A stretch of DNA of 64,000 bases, taken from Aristolochia californica. Its lineage: Eukaryota > Streptophyta > Magnoliopsida > Piperales > Aristolochiaceae. Shown here in pieces: positions 40,808 through 54,118 of the stretch. Location of the stretch: assembly GCA_029961685.1 (NCBI GenBank), contig JARWKL010000008.1, positions 15,471,981 to 15,535,980 of the forward strand. Reading direction: 5' to 3'. A model generated the notes under the pieces. The model saw only the letters and a list, made by a program, of their open reading frames with translations, ran no database searches and was not told the DNA's origin. The first letter of the stretch is position 1. Each line of letters starts with the position of its first letter. The translations under genes were made by a program, and so were the position numbers.

Positions 40808-43800
40808 CGGGGGATATTTAACTGATTGTTGACTCCCAATCCATAAATCATTCCTTACAAAAAAAAGCCCGTTACGCATGATAAATCACTTTACAATCAT
40901 CTATGATCGTTAGGTTAGCTTTTTGTAAATGGGCAAAATAATGGCTTGTTTGACTCAGGTAAATATCCCACCGCACGTTCACTTGAGAATTTAATGTTGT
41001 TCTCTTTAAAAGGTTTGGATGCATAGGTCATTTGCTTCGTTCACATGTTTCGTGCGTGCATATCCATTTTTTATAACTTGTGTAGAAAAATCTCTTTCTT
41101 ATAAAATTCTGAGCTATTATGGTTGAACTAGTGGAATTTCCCAAACTTGGATAACAAAAATTTTGTGTTCATTTGTGGTGTGCGAATAAATTTTCTATAC
41201 TTACATTTGTTTATTGCATTAAATTATTTCAATACATAAACTCTAAAATTTTCTTTTTGTTGTGATCTATTTGCCTTTAATCTTTTCTTTTTGTTTACGA
41301 GATGAAGGGAAATTGAAAACTCAAGTTTTGATTTAAGAAAAAAGAATACATCTAAAATGGAAAAGCACAATGCACAAATGTAGAGAGAGATAATTCCAAA
41401 AAGTGTTTGTAATTTTTATGGATTGGAAACTCTTTTTAGTTTTAATATATCAGGTTTTGCAATAGTCGGGAAAGGGGAGGCGGGGGATTGTTAACTGAGT
41501 GTTGACTCCCAATCCATAAGTCATTCCTTACAATAATATAGCCCGTTACGCATGATAAATCACTTTACAATCATCTATGATCGTTAGGTCAACTTTTTGT
41601 AAATGGGCAAAATAATGGCTTGTTTGACTCGAGTAAATATCCCACCGCACGTTCACTTGTGAATTTAATGTTATTCTCTTTAAAATTTTTGGATCCATTG
41701 GTCATTTGAATTTTTAACATGTTTCAAGCATGCATATCCCCTTTTTTATAACATTAGTAGAAAAATCTCTTTTTTGATAAAATTCCGAGCTATTAGAATT
41801 GAACAAGTGGAATTTCCCAAACTTGGATAATAAAACATTTTTGTTCATTTGTGGTGTTAGAAAAATTATTTTTATTTATTTAAATTCTTTTCACACATAA
41901 ACTCTTAAAATTTTATTTTGTTATGATCTATTTGCCTTTTATCTCTTTTTTGGTCTACGAGATGAAGGGAAAGTGAAAACTCAAGTTTTGATTTAAGAAA
42001 AACGTATACATCTAAAATGGAAATACACAATGCACAAATGTAAAGAGAGATCATTTAAAAAATTCTCTGTAAATTTTAGGGATTGTAAACTCTTTTTAGA
42101 TTTTATATATCAGGTTCTGCAATCGACGGCAAAAGGGAGTTACAGGGGATTTTTAACTGAATGTTGACTCCAAATCCATAAGTCATTCCTTCCAAAATAT
42201 AGCCCATTACGCATGATAAATCACTTTACAATCATCAATGATCGTTAGGTCAGCTTTTTGTAAATGGGCAAAATAATGGCTTGTTTGACTCGGGTAAATA
42301 TCCCACCGTACGTTCACTTGAGAATTTAATGTTATTATCTTTAAAAGGTTTGGATCCATAGGTCAATTGCATCTTTATCATGTTTCAAGTTTGCATACCA
42401 TTTTTTAAAAGATGTGTAGAAAAATCTCTTTCTTTTAAAATTTCGAGCTATTAGGGTTGAAGTTGTGGAATTTGCCAAACTTGCATAATAAAACTTTTGT
42501 GTTCATTTGTGGCGTGGGAATAAATTTTCTTTACTTAAAATATTGTGTTGCTTTAAATTCTTTTCATACATAAACTCTAAAATTTTATTTTGTTGTGATG
42601 TATTTGCCTTTTATCTCTTTTTTTGTTTACAAGATGAAGGGAAAGTGAAAACTCAATCTTTGATTTAAGAAAAAAGTATACATCTAAAATGGAAATGAAC
42701 AATGCACAAATGTACAGGGAGATAATTCCAAAAAGTGTTAGTAATTTTTAAGGATTGTAAACTCTTTTTAGTTTTTATATATTAGGTTCTGCAATCTTCG
42801 GGAAAAGGGCGAGGCGGGGGAATTTTATTTGAGTGTTGACTCCCTATCCATTAGTAATTCCTCACAAAAATATAGCCCGTCACGCATGATAACTCACTTT
42901 ACAATCATCTATGATCGTTAGGTTAACTTTTAGTAAATGGGCAAAATAATGGCTTGTTTGACTCGTGTAAATATCCCACCAGATGTTCACTTGAGAATTT
43001 AATGTTATTCTCTTTAAAAGGTTTGGATCCATTGGTTATTTGCATCTTGAACATGTTTCAAGCATGCATATCCATTTTTCAAACATGTGTAGAAATATCT
43101 CTTTCTTATAAAATTCCGAGTTATTAGGGTTGAACTAGTGGAATTTCCAAAACTTGGATAACAAAAATTTTGGGTTCATTTGTGGCGTGTGAATAAATTT
43201 TCTTTACTTAAATTTCTTTATTGATTTAAATTCTTGCCATACATAAACTCTAAAATTTTCATTTTTGTTGTGATCTATTTTCCTTCTATCTCTTTTTTTG
43301 TTTACGAGAAAAAGGGAAAGTGAAAACTCAAGTTTTGATTTAAGAAAAAAGTATACATGTCAAATGGAAATACACAATGCACAAATGTAGAGAGAGATAA
43401 TTCTGAAAAATCTCAATAATTTTTAGGGACTGTAAACTCATTTTAGTTTTTATACACCAGGTTTTGCATTCGTCGGGAAAAGGGGGGAGGCAGGGGGTTT
43501 TTAACTGAGTGTTGACTCCCAATCCGTAAGTCATTCCTTTAAAAAATATAGCCCATTACACATGATAAATCACTTTACTATCATATATGATAGTTACGTC
43601 AGCTTTTTGTAAAAGGGCAAAATAATGGCTTGTTTGTCTCAGGTAAATTTCCCACCGCACGTTCACTTGAGAATTTAATGTTAATCTCTTTAAAAGGTTT
43701 GGATCCATGGGTCATTTGCATCTTTAACAAGTTTCAAGCGTGCATATCCATTTTTTAAAATATGTGTAGAAAAATCTCTTTCTTATTAAATTCCGAGCTA

Positions 43801-44040
43801 TTAGGGTTGAACTAGTGGAATTTCCGAAACTTGGATAACAAAACTTTTGTGTTCATTTGTGGTGTGTGAATAAATTTTAATTATTTGCATTTTTATTGCT
43901 TTAAATTATTTCCATACATAAACTCTAAATTTTTCATTTTGTTGTGATCTATTAGCCTTTTATCTCTTGTTTTGTTTACGTGATGAAGGGAATGTGAGAA
44001 CTCAAGTTTTGATTTAAGAAAAAAGTATACATCTAAAATT

Positions 44041-44069
44041 GAAATGCACAATGCACAATGCACAAATGT
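44041..44069 (+). repeat. Expanded TGCACAA heptamer
   Basis: Most monomers have two adjacent copies of a 7-bp word (TGCACAATGCACAAATG). Here there are three, as also near 32,025-32,050 and 33,940-33,960. The site behaves as a tiny minisatellite inside the satellite and is a useful haplotype marker. Confidence 0.85.
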
Positions 44070-44099
44070 GGAGAGATATAATTCCAAAAAGTGGCTATA

Positions 44100-47000
44100 G
44101 TTTTTAGGGAATGTATACTCTTTTTTGTTTTTTTATATCAGGTTCTACAATAGTCAGGAAAAGGGGGAGGCGAGGGATTTTTATTTGAGTGTTGACTCCC
44201 AATCTATAAGTCATTCCTTACAAAAATATAGCCCGTTACGCATGTTCAATCACTTTATAATCATCTATGATCTTTAGGTCAGCTGTTAGTAAATGGGCAA
44301 AATAATGGCTTGTTTGACTCGGGAAAATATCCCACCGCACGTTCACTTGAGAATTTAATGTTATTCTCTTTTAAAGGTTTTGATCCATAGGTTATTTGCA
44401 TCTTTAACATGTTTCAAGCATGCATATCCATTTTTTAAAACATATGTAGAAAAATCTCTATCTTATAAAATTTCGAGGTATTAGGGTTGAACTAGTGGAG
44501 TTTCACAAACTTGGATAAGAACACTTTTGTGTTCAGTTGTGGTGTGTGAATAAATTTTCTATACTCACATTTCTTTATTGCTTTAAATTCTTTCCATACA
44601 TAAACTCTAAAATTTTTGTTTTTTTGTGATCTACTTTCCTTTCATCTCCTTTTTTTTCTACGAGATGAAAGGAAAGTAAAAACTCAAGTTTTGATGTAAG
44701 AAAAAAGTATACATCTAAAATGGAAATACACAATGCACAAATGTAGAGAGATATAATTCCAAAAAGTCTCTGTAATTTTTAGAGAATGTAAACTCTTTTT
44801 ATTTTTTATAAATCAAGTTCTGTAATCGTCGGGAAAAGGGGGACGTGGGGGATTTTTAACAGAGTGTTGACTCCCAATCCATAAGTCATTCCTTAAAAAA
44901 ATAGAGCCCATTAGACATGATAAATCACTTTACAATCATCAATGATCATTAGGTTAGCTTTTTAAAAATGGGCAAAATAATGGCTTCTTTGACTCGGGTA
45001 AATATCCCACCGCACGTTTACTTGAGAATTTATTGTTATTCTCTTTAAAAGGTTTGGATCCATAGATCATTTGCATCTTTATCATGTTTCAAGCATACCT
45101 ATCCATTTTTTAAAACATGTGAAGAAAAATCTCTTTCTTAATAAATTTCGAGCTATTAGGGTTGAACTAGTGGAATTTCCCAAACTTGGACAAGAAAACT
45201 TTTGTGTTGATTTGTGGTGTGTTAATAAATTTTCTTTACTTACATTTGTTTATTTATTTAAATTCTTTCCATACATAAACCCTAAAATTTTCATTTTGTT
45301 GTGATCTATTTGCCTTTTATCTCTTTTTTTTCTACGACATGAAAAGAAAGTGAAAACTCATGTTTTGATTTAAGAAAAAAGTATACATCTAAAATGGAAG
45401 TACACAATGCATAAATGTGGAGAGAGATAATTCCAAAAAGTCTTTGTAATTTTTATGGAATGTAAACTCTTTTTAGTTTTTATAAATCAGGTTCTGCAAT
45501 CATCGGGAAAAGGGGGAGCCATTGACTTTTAACTGAGTATTGAATCCCAATCCGTAAGTCATTCATTTAAAAAATATAGCCCGTTACCCATGATAAATTA
45601 CTTTATAATCATCTATGATCATTAGGTCGGCTTTTTGTAAATGGGCAAAATAATGACTTGTTTGACTCGGATCAATATCCCACCACACGTTCACGTGAGA
45701 ATTTAATGTTATTCGCTTTAAAAAGGTTTGGATGCATAGGTCATTTGCATCTTTAACATGCTTCAAGCATGCATATCCATTTTTAAAAACATGTGTTGAA
45801 AAATCTCTTTCTTATAAATTCTAAGATATTAGGGTTAAACAAGTGGAATTTCGCAAACATGGATAACAAAACTTTTGTGTTCATTTGTGGTGTGTGAATA
45901 AATTTTCTTTACATACATTTGTTTATTGCTTTAAATTATTTCCATACATAAACTCAAAAATTTTCATTTTGTTATGATCTAATTGCCTTTTATCTCTTTT
46001 TTTTGTCTACGAGATGAAGGGAAAGAGAAAACTCAAGTTTTGATTTAAGAAAAAAGCGTACATCTACAATGGAAATACAAAATGCACAAATTTAGAGAGA
46101 GATAATTCCAAAAAGTATCTATAATCTTTTGGGATTCTAAACTCATTATAGTTTTTATATATCAGGTTCTGTAATCGTCGGGAAAAGGGGGAGGAGGGGG
46201 ATTTTTAACAGAGTGCTGACTCCCGATCCATAAGACTTTCCTTATAATAATATTCTCCGTTATGTATGATAAATCACTTTACAATCATCTACGATCGTTA
46301 AGTCCGCTTTTTGTAAATGACTAAAATAATGGCTTGTTTTACTCGGGTAAATATCCCACCACACGTTCACTTGAGAATTTAATTTTATTGTCTTTAAAGG
46401 GTTTGGAGCCATAGGTCATTTGCATCTTTAACATGTTTGAAGCATGCATATCCATTTTTTAAAACATGGGTAGAAAAATCTCTTTCTTATAAAATTCTCA
46501 GTAATTAGAGTTGAACTAGTGGAATTTTCTAAACTTGGATAACAAACTTTTGTGTTCATTTGTGGTGTGTGAATAAATTTTTTTTCCTTACATTAGTTTA
46601 TTGCTTTAAATTCTTTCCATACATAAACTCAAAAATTTTCATTTTTTTGTGATATATCTTCCTTTTTAGTTTTTATATATCATGTTCAGCAATCGTTGGG
46701 AAAAGGGGGAGGCGGGGGATTTTTAACTGAGTGTTAACTTCCAATCCATAAGTCATTCCTTAAAAAAATACAGCCCATTACGCATGATAAATCACTTTAC
46801 ATTATCTTTGATCGTTAGGTCAACTTTTTCTAAATGGGCAAAATAATGGCTTGTTTGACTCGGGTAAAAATCCGACCGCACGTTCACTTGAGAATTAAAT
46901 GTTATTCACTTTAAAAGGTTTGGATCCATACGTCATTTGAATGTTTAACATGTTTCAAGCATGCATATCTATTTTCTAAAACATGTGTAGAAAAATCTTT

Positions 47001-49300
47001 TTCTTATAAAATTCTGAGGTATTAGGGTTGAACTAGTCGAATTTCCAAAACTTGGATAACAAAGGTGTGTGAATAAATTTTGTTTACATACATATTTTTA
47101 TTGCTTTAAATTATTTCCATACATAAACTCTAAAATTTTCATTTTGTTGTAATCTATTTGCCTTTTCTCTCTTTTTTTCATATGCGAGAAGAAGGAAAAG
47201 TGAAAACTCAAGTGTTGATTTAAGAAAAAAAGTATACATATAAAATTGAAATTCACAATGAACAAATGTAGAGAGAGATAATTCCGAAAGGTGTCTGTAA
47301 TTTTTAGAGATTGGAAACTCTCTTTAGTTTTCATAAATCAGGTTCTGCAATCGTCGGGAAAAGGGGGATGCAGGGGATTTTTAAGTGAATGTTGACTCCC
47401 AATCCATAAGTCATTCCTTACAAATATATAGCCTGTTAATCATGATAAATCACTTTACAATCATCTATGATCGCTAGGTATGCTTTTTGTAAATGGGCAA
47501 AATAATGGCATGTTTGACTCGGGTAAATATCCCACCGCACGTTCACATGAGAATTTAATGTTATTTTCTTTAAACGGCTTGAATCCATAGGTCATTTGCA
47601 TCTTTAACATGTTTCAAGCATACATATCCATTTTTTAAAATATGTATAGAGAAATCTCTTTCTTATAAAATTCGGAGCTATTAGGTTTGAACTAGTGGAA
47701 TTTCCCAAACTTGGACAACAAAACGTTTGTGTTCATTTGTGGTGTGTGAATAAATCTTCATTAGTTACATTTGTCTATTACTTTAAATTCTTTCCATACA
47801 TAAATTCTAAAATTTTCATTTTTTTGTGTTCTCCTTTGATTTTTTTTTTATGAGATGAAGGGAAAGTGAAAACTCGAGTTATGATTTGAGAAAAAAATAT
47901 ACAAAAAAAATGGTAATGCACAATGCACAAATGTAGAGAGAGATCATTCCAAAAAGTGTATGTAATTTTAGGGATTGTAAACTCTTTTTGGTTTTTATAT
48001 ATCTGGTTATGCAATTGTCGAGAAAAGGGGGAGGCAGGGAATTTTTAACGATGTGTTGACTCCCAATTGATAAGTAATTTCTTACAAAAATATAGCCCAT
48101 TACACATGCTAAATCACTTTACAATCATCTTTGATCATTAGATCAACTTTTGGTAAATGGGCAAAATAGTAGCTTGTTTGACTCAGGTAAATATCTCAAT
48201 GGACGTTCATTTGAGAATTTAATGGTATTCTCTTTAAAAGGTTTGGATCCATAGGTCATTTGCATCTTTAACATTTTCAAGCATGCCTATTCCATTTTTT
48301 AAAACATGTGTAGAAAAATCTCTTGCTTATAAAATTCTGAGATATTAGGGTTGAACTAGTGGAATTTCGCAAACATGGATAAGAAAACTTTTGTGTTCAC
48401 TTGTGGTGTGTGAATAATTTTTCTTTACTTATATTTGTTTATTGGTTTATATTCTTTCCATACAAAAAACCCTAAAAATTTTATTTTCTTGTAATCTATT
48501 AGCCTTTATCTCTTTTTTTTTACGAGATGAAGGGACAGTGAAAACTTAAGTTTTGATTTAAGAAAAAAATATACATATAAAATGGAAATGCACAATGCAC
48601 AAATGTAGAGAGAGATAATTCCAAAAAAGAGTCTATAATTTTGAGTTTTTATATATCAGGTTCTGCAATCGTCGTTTAAAGGGGGAAGCGGGGGATTTTT
48701 AATGGAGTGTTGACTCCCAATCCATAAGTCATTCCTTACAAAACTATATACCATTACACATGTTAAATCACTTTACAATCATCTATGATTGTTAGGTCTG
48801 CTTTTTGTAAATAGGAAAAATAATGGATTGTTGGACTCGGGCAAATATCCGAACGCACGTTCATTTGAGAATTTAATGTTATTCTCTTTAAAAGGTTTGG
48901 ATCCATAAGTCATTTGCATCTTTAACATGTTTCATGCTTGCATATCCATTTTTTGAAACATGTGTACAAAAACCTCTTTCTTTTAAAATTCCGAGCTATT
49001 AGGGTTGAACTAGTGGAATTTCCCAAACTTGGATAACAAAACTTTATTGTTCATTTGTGGTGTGTGAATAAATTTTCTATACTTACATTTGTTTATTGCT
49101 TTAAATTATTTCCATTCATCAACTCTAAAATTTTCATTTTGTTGTGATCAATTTGCCTTTTATCTCTTTTTTTTTACGAGATGAAGGGAAAGTGAAAACT
49201 CAAGTTTTGATTTAAGAAAAAAGTATACATCTTAAAAGGAAATGTACAATGCACAAATGTAGAGAGAGATAATTCCAAAAAGTGTCAGTAATTTTTAGGG
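44100..49300 (+). repeat. Array section 9: mixed monomers
   Basis: Anchors lie at 44381, 45056, 45730, 46405, 46922, 47581, 48245 and 48899. The first monomer (44.1-44.75 kb) resembles 1.35-2.0 kb (TTTTTATTTGAGTGTTGAC, GGGAAAATA, CTCTTTTAAAGG), extending the A-E match by one unit. Beyond it I see no firm period. The 46,405-46,922 interval is about 150 bp short through an internal deletion, and the 46.92-47.58 and 48.25-48.90 kb units have small losses. The rare TTTCGCAAACATGGATAA is shared by the monomers at about 45.85 and 48.37 kb. Confidence 0.68.
46650..46680 (+). other. Deletion junction, about 150 bp lost
   Basis: TATCTTCCTTTT joins TTAGTTTTTATATATC, removing the purine-rich block, GTATAC, the TGCACAA repeats and the (GA)n stretch. 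The T-rich sequence at both edges allowed the join. Interval 46,405-46,922 is 517 bp, the shortest in the window. Confidence 0.88.
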
Positions 49301-52300
49301 ATTGTAAACTCCTTTTAGATTTTATATATCAGGTTCTGCAATCGTCGAGAAAAAGGCGAGGTGGGGGGTTTTTAACTGACTGTTGACTCCCAATCCATAA
49401 GTCTTCCCTTACAAAAATATTCCCCGTTACACATGATAAACCACTTTACAATCATTTATGATCGTTAGGTCAGCTTTTTGTAAGTGGGCAAAATAATGGC
49501 TTGTTTGACTCCGGTAAATATCCCACTGCATGTTCACTTGAGAATTTAATGTTATTCTCTTTAAAAGGTTTGGATCCATTGGTCATTTGCATCTTTAACA
49601 TGTTTCAAGCATGCAATTCCATTTTTTAAAACATGTGTAGAGAAATATTTTACTCATAAAATTACGAGCTATTAGGGTTGAACTAGTGGAATTTCCCTAA
49701 CTTGGATAACAAAAATTTTGTACTCATTTGTGGTGTGTGAATAAATTATCTTTACTTACATTTGTTTATTGCTTTAAATTCTTTCCATATATAAACTTTG
49801 AAATATTCATTTTGTTGTGATCTATTTGCATTTTATCTCTTTTTTTGTTTATGAGATGAAAGGAAAGTGAAAACTCAAGTTTTGATTTAAGAAAAAAGTA
49901 TACATCTAAAATGGAAATGCACAAATGCACAAATGTAGAGAGAGATAATTCCAAAAAGTGTCTGTAATTTTTTGGGATTGTAAACTTTTTTTAGTTTTTA
50001 TATATTATGTTCTGAAATCGTTGGGAAAATAGGGAGGCAGGGGATTTTTAATGGAGTGTTGACTCCCAATCCATAAGTGATTCCATACAAAAATATAGCC
50101 CATTACGCATGATAAATCATGTTACAGTCATCTATGATCGTTAGGTCAGCTTTTTGTAAATGGGCAAAATAATGGTTTGTTTGACTCGGGTAAATATCCC
50201 AATGCACGTTCACTTGAGAATTTATTTTTATTATCTTTAAAAGGTTTGGATCCGTTGGTCATTTGCATCTTTACCATGTTTCAAGTGAGCCTATCTATTT
50301 TTTAAAACATGTGTGAAAAATTCTCTTTCTTATAAAATTTCGAGCTATTAAGGTTGAACTAGTGGAATTTCCCAAACTTGGATAAAAAAACGTTTGTGTT
50401 CATTTGTGGAGTGTGAATAAATTTTCTTTACTTATATTTGTTTATTGCTTAAAATTCTTTCCTTACATAAACCCTAAAATTTTCATTTTCTTGTGATCTA
50501 TTTACCTTTCATGTCTTTTTTGGTTTACGAGATGATGGGAAAGTGAAAATTCAAGTTTTGATTTAAGAAAATAGTATACATCTAAAATGGAAATGCACAC
50601 GGCACAAATGTGGAGAGAGATAATTCCAAAAAGTGTTTGTAAGTTTTAGGGATTGTAAACTCTTTTTAGTTTTTATATAGCAGGTTCTGCAATCGTTAAG
50701 AAAAAGAGGAGGCATGGGATTTTTAACTGACTGTTGACTCCCAACTCGTTAGTCGTTCCTTAAAAAAATATAGCCCGTTACTCATGCTAAATCAGTTGAC
50801 AATCATCTATGATCGTTAGGTCAGCTTTGTGTAAATGGGCAAAGTATAGCTTGTTTGACTCGAGTAAATTTCCCACCGCACATTCACTTGAGAATTTAAT
50901 GTTATTCTCTTTAAAAGGTTTGGATCCATAGGTCATTTGCATCATTTACATGTTTCAACAATGCATATCTATTTTTTAAAACATGTGTTGAAAAATCTCT
51001 TTCTTATAAAATTCCGAGCTATTAGGGTTGAATTAGTGGAATTTCCCAAACTAGGATAACAAAACTTTTGTGTTCATTTTTTGTGTGCGAATAAATTTTT
51101 TTCACTTACATTTTTTTATTTATTTAAATTATTTCCGTACATAAACTCTAAAATTTTCATTTTGTTGTGATCTATTTGCCTTTTATCTCTTTTTTTTGTT
51201 TACAAGATCAAGGGAAAGTGAAAACTCAAGTTTTGATTTAAGAAAAAAGTATGCATCTAAAATGGACATGTACAATGCAGACCTGTAGAGAGAGATAATT
51301 CCAAAAACTGTCTGCAATTTTTAGGGATTGTAAGCTCTTATTATTTTTTATATATCAGGTTTTGCAAGCATTGGGAAAATGGGGAGGCGGAGGATTTTTA
51401 CCTTAGTATTGACTCCCAATCCATAAGTCATTCCGTACAAAAATATAGCCCTTTACACATGATAAATCACTTTTCAATCATCTATGATCGTTAGGTCAGC
51501 TTTTGTAAATGGGCAAAATGATGGCTTGTTTGACTCAGGTAAATATGCCATAGTATGTTCACTTGAGAATTTAATATTTTTCTCTTTAAAAGGTTTGGAT
51601 CCATAGGTCATTTGCATCTCTAACATGTTTCAAGCATGCATATCCATTTTTTAAAACATGTGTAGAAAAATCTTTTTCTTATAAAATTTTGAGCTATTAG
51701 GGTTGAACTAGTGGAATTTCCTAAACTTGGATAACTAAACATTTGTGGTATGTGAATAAATTTTATTTACTTACATTTTTTTATTGCTTTCATTCTTTCC
51801 ATACATAAACTATAAAATTTTCATTTTGTTGTGATCTATTTGCGTTTTATCTCTTTTTTTTGTTACAAGAAGAAGGGAAAGTGAAAAATTAAGTTTTTAT
51901 TTAAGAAAAAAGTATACATCTAAAATGGAATTGAACAATACACAAATAAAGAGAGATATAATTCCAAAAAGTGTCAATGATTTTTAGGGATTGTAAACTA
52001 GTTTTTTTATATCAGGTTTTCCAATCGTCGAGAAAAGGGGGAGGCGGTGGATTTTTAACTGAATGTTGACCCCCAATCCATAAGTGATTCCTTACAAAAA
52101 TATAGCCCGTTACACATGATAAATCACTTTACAATCATCAATGAACGTTAGGTCAGCTTTTTGTAAATGGGCAAAATAATGTCTAGTTTGACTCCGGTAA
52201 ATATCTCAGCGCACGTTCACTTGGGAATTTAATGTTATTCTCTTCAAAAGCTTTATATCCATTGGTAATTTGCATCTTTAACATGTTTCAAGCATGCACA

Positions 52301-54000
52301 TCCATTTTTTAAAACATGTGTAGAGAAATCTTTTTCTCATAAAATTCCGTGCTATGAGGGAAAAAATTGTGAAATTTCCCAAACTTGGATAACAAAAATT
52401 TTGTGCTCATTTGCGGGGTGTGAATAAAATTTCTTTACTTACATTTGTTTAATGCTTTAAATTCTTTCCTTGTATAAACTTTAAAATTTTCTTTTTTTTG
52501 TGATCTATTTGCCTTTTATCTCTTTTTTTTGTTTACGAGATGAAGGGAAAGTGGAAACTCAAGTTTTGATTTAAGAAAAAAGTATACATCTAAAATGGAA
52601 ATGCACAATGCACAAATTTAGAGAGAGGTAATTCCAAAACGTGTCTGTAACTTTTTGGGATTGTAAACTCTTTTTAGGTTTTATATGTCAGGTTCTGCAA
52701 TCGTCGGGAAAAGGGGAAGGCGGGGGATTTTAACGGAGTCTTTGACTCCGAATCCATAAGTCATTCCTTACAGAAATATACCCCGTTACACATGATAAAT
52801 CACTTTACAATCATCTATGATCGTTAGGTCAGCTTTTTGTAAATGGGCAAAATAATGGCTTGTTTGACTCCGGTAAATATCCCCACGCACCTTCACTTGA
52901 GAATTTAACGTTATTATCTCTAAAAGGTTTGGATCTATAGGTCATTTACATCTTTAACATGCTTCAAGCATGCCTATCCATTTTTTAAAATATGTGTAGA
53001 AAAATCTCTTTTTAATAAAATTCCGAGCTATTAGGGTTGAACAAGTGGAATTTCCCAAACTTGGATAAAAAAACTTTTGTGTTCATTTGTGGTGTGCGAA
53101 TAAATTTTCTTTACTTACATTTGTTTATTGCTTTCAATTATTTCCATACATAAACCCTAAAATTTTTATTTTTTTGTGATCTATTTGCCTTTTATCTCTT
53201 TATTGGTTTACGAGATGATGGGAAAGTGAAAACTCAAGTTTTAAATTAATAAAAAAGTACACAACTAAAATGGAAATGCACAATGCACAAATATAGAGAG
53301 AGATAATTCCAAAAAGTGTCTGTCATTTTTAGGGATTGTAAACTCTTTTAAATTTTTATATATCAAGTTATGCAATTTTCGGGAAAAGGGGGAAGCGGGG
53401 AATTTTTAATTGAGTGTTGACTTCCAATCCATAAGTCTTTCCTTACAAAAATATAGCTCATTACGCATGATAAATCAGTTTCCAATCATTTATGATCGTT
53501 AGGTCAGCTTTTTGTAAGTGGGGAAAATAATTGCTTGTTTGACTCGGGTAAATATCTGCACGTTCACTTGAAAATTTAATGTTATTCTCTTTAAAATGAT
53601 TGGATCCATAAGTCATTTGCATCTTTAACATGTTTCAAGCATGCATATCCCTTTTTTAAAATGTGTAGAAAAATCTCTTTCTTTTAAAATTCTGTGCTAT
53701 TAGAGTTCAACTAGTGGAATTTCCAAAACTTGGATAACAAAATTTTGGGTTCATTTGTGGTGTGTGAATAAATTTTCTTTAATTACATTTGTTTATTGCT
53801 TTAAATTCTTTCCATACAAAACCCTAAAAGTTGCATTTTCTTGTGATCTATTTGCCTTCTATCTCTTTTTTTGTTTACGAGATCAAAGGAAAGTGAAAAC
53901 TCAAGTTTTTATTTAAGAAAAAGTATACATCTAAAATGGAAATGCACAATGCACAAATGTAGAGAGAGAGAATTCCACAAAGTGTCTGTAATTTTTAGGG
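49300..54000 (+). repeat. Array section 10: second copy of the 11.4-14.7 kb arrangement
   Basis: Anchors lie at 49572, 50248, 50922, 51597, 52255, 52931 and 53602. Type J occurs at 49.3-49.97 and 51.98-52.65 kb (marker at 49,637 and 52,320, four monomers apart). I-H types occur at 50.0-51.3 kb, and a J-K-L run occupies 51.98-54.0 kb that mirrors 12.7-14.7 kb. L is marked by GATTGGATCC or close, TTTTAAAATTC, GAATTTCCAAAACTTGG and TTAAGAAAAAGTATAC. The shift from section 2/3 is 38,600 bp at the H marker and 39,255 bp at the L marker, so one extra monomer sits here. Confidence 0.76.
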
Positions 54001-54075
54001 ATTGTAAACTCTTTTTAGTTTTTATACATCAGGTTTTGTAATCGTTCGGCAAAGGGGGAGGGAGCGATTTTTAAC

Positions 54076-54118
54076 GGAGTGTTGACTCCCTGTCCTTAAG
54101 TTAAGAAGTGTTGACTCC
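54076..54118 (+). repeat. Local duplication of the TGTTGACTCC motif
   Basis: AGTGTTGACTCC appears near 54,078 and again near 54,107, separated by TTAAGTTAAGA-like sequence. The normal CATAAGTCATTCC between TGACTCC and TTACAAAA is altered, again consistent with a short template switch. Confidence 0.75.

Larger units (their letters stand above)
38000..44100 (+). repeat. Array section 8: second copy of the 0-6.7 kb series
   Basis: Anchors lie at 38295, 38969, 39638, 40312, 41017, 41691, 42352, 43025 and 43701. A-type followed by E-type monomers occur at 38.7-40.03 and 42.75-44.08 kb (GTCTCAGG at 39579 and 43636). The monomer before the first pair has TTTATGTCAACTTTTCG (38,187), as does the monomer before the second pair of section 1 (4866). 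Between them, 40.66-42.05 kb matches 3.3-4.65 kb, including GGATGCATAGGTCATTTG and AAAACATTAGTAG or ATAACATTAGTAG. The shift is about 38,700 bp at the left and about 37,360-37,400 bp further right, so two monomers present at 1.35-3.3 kb are missing here. Confidence 0.8.
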
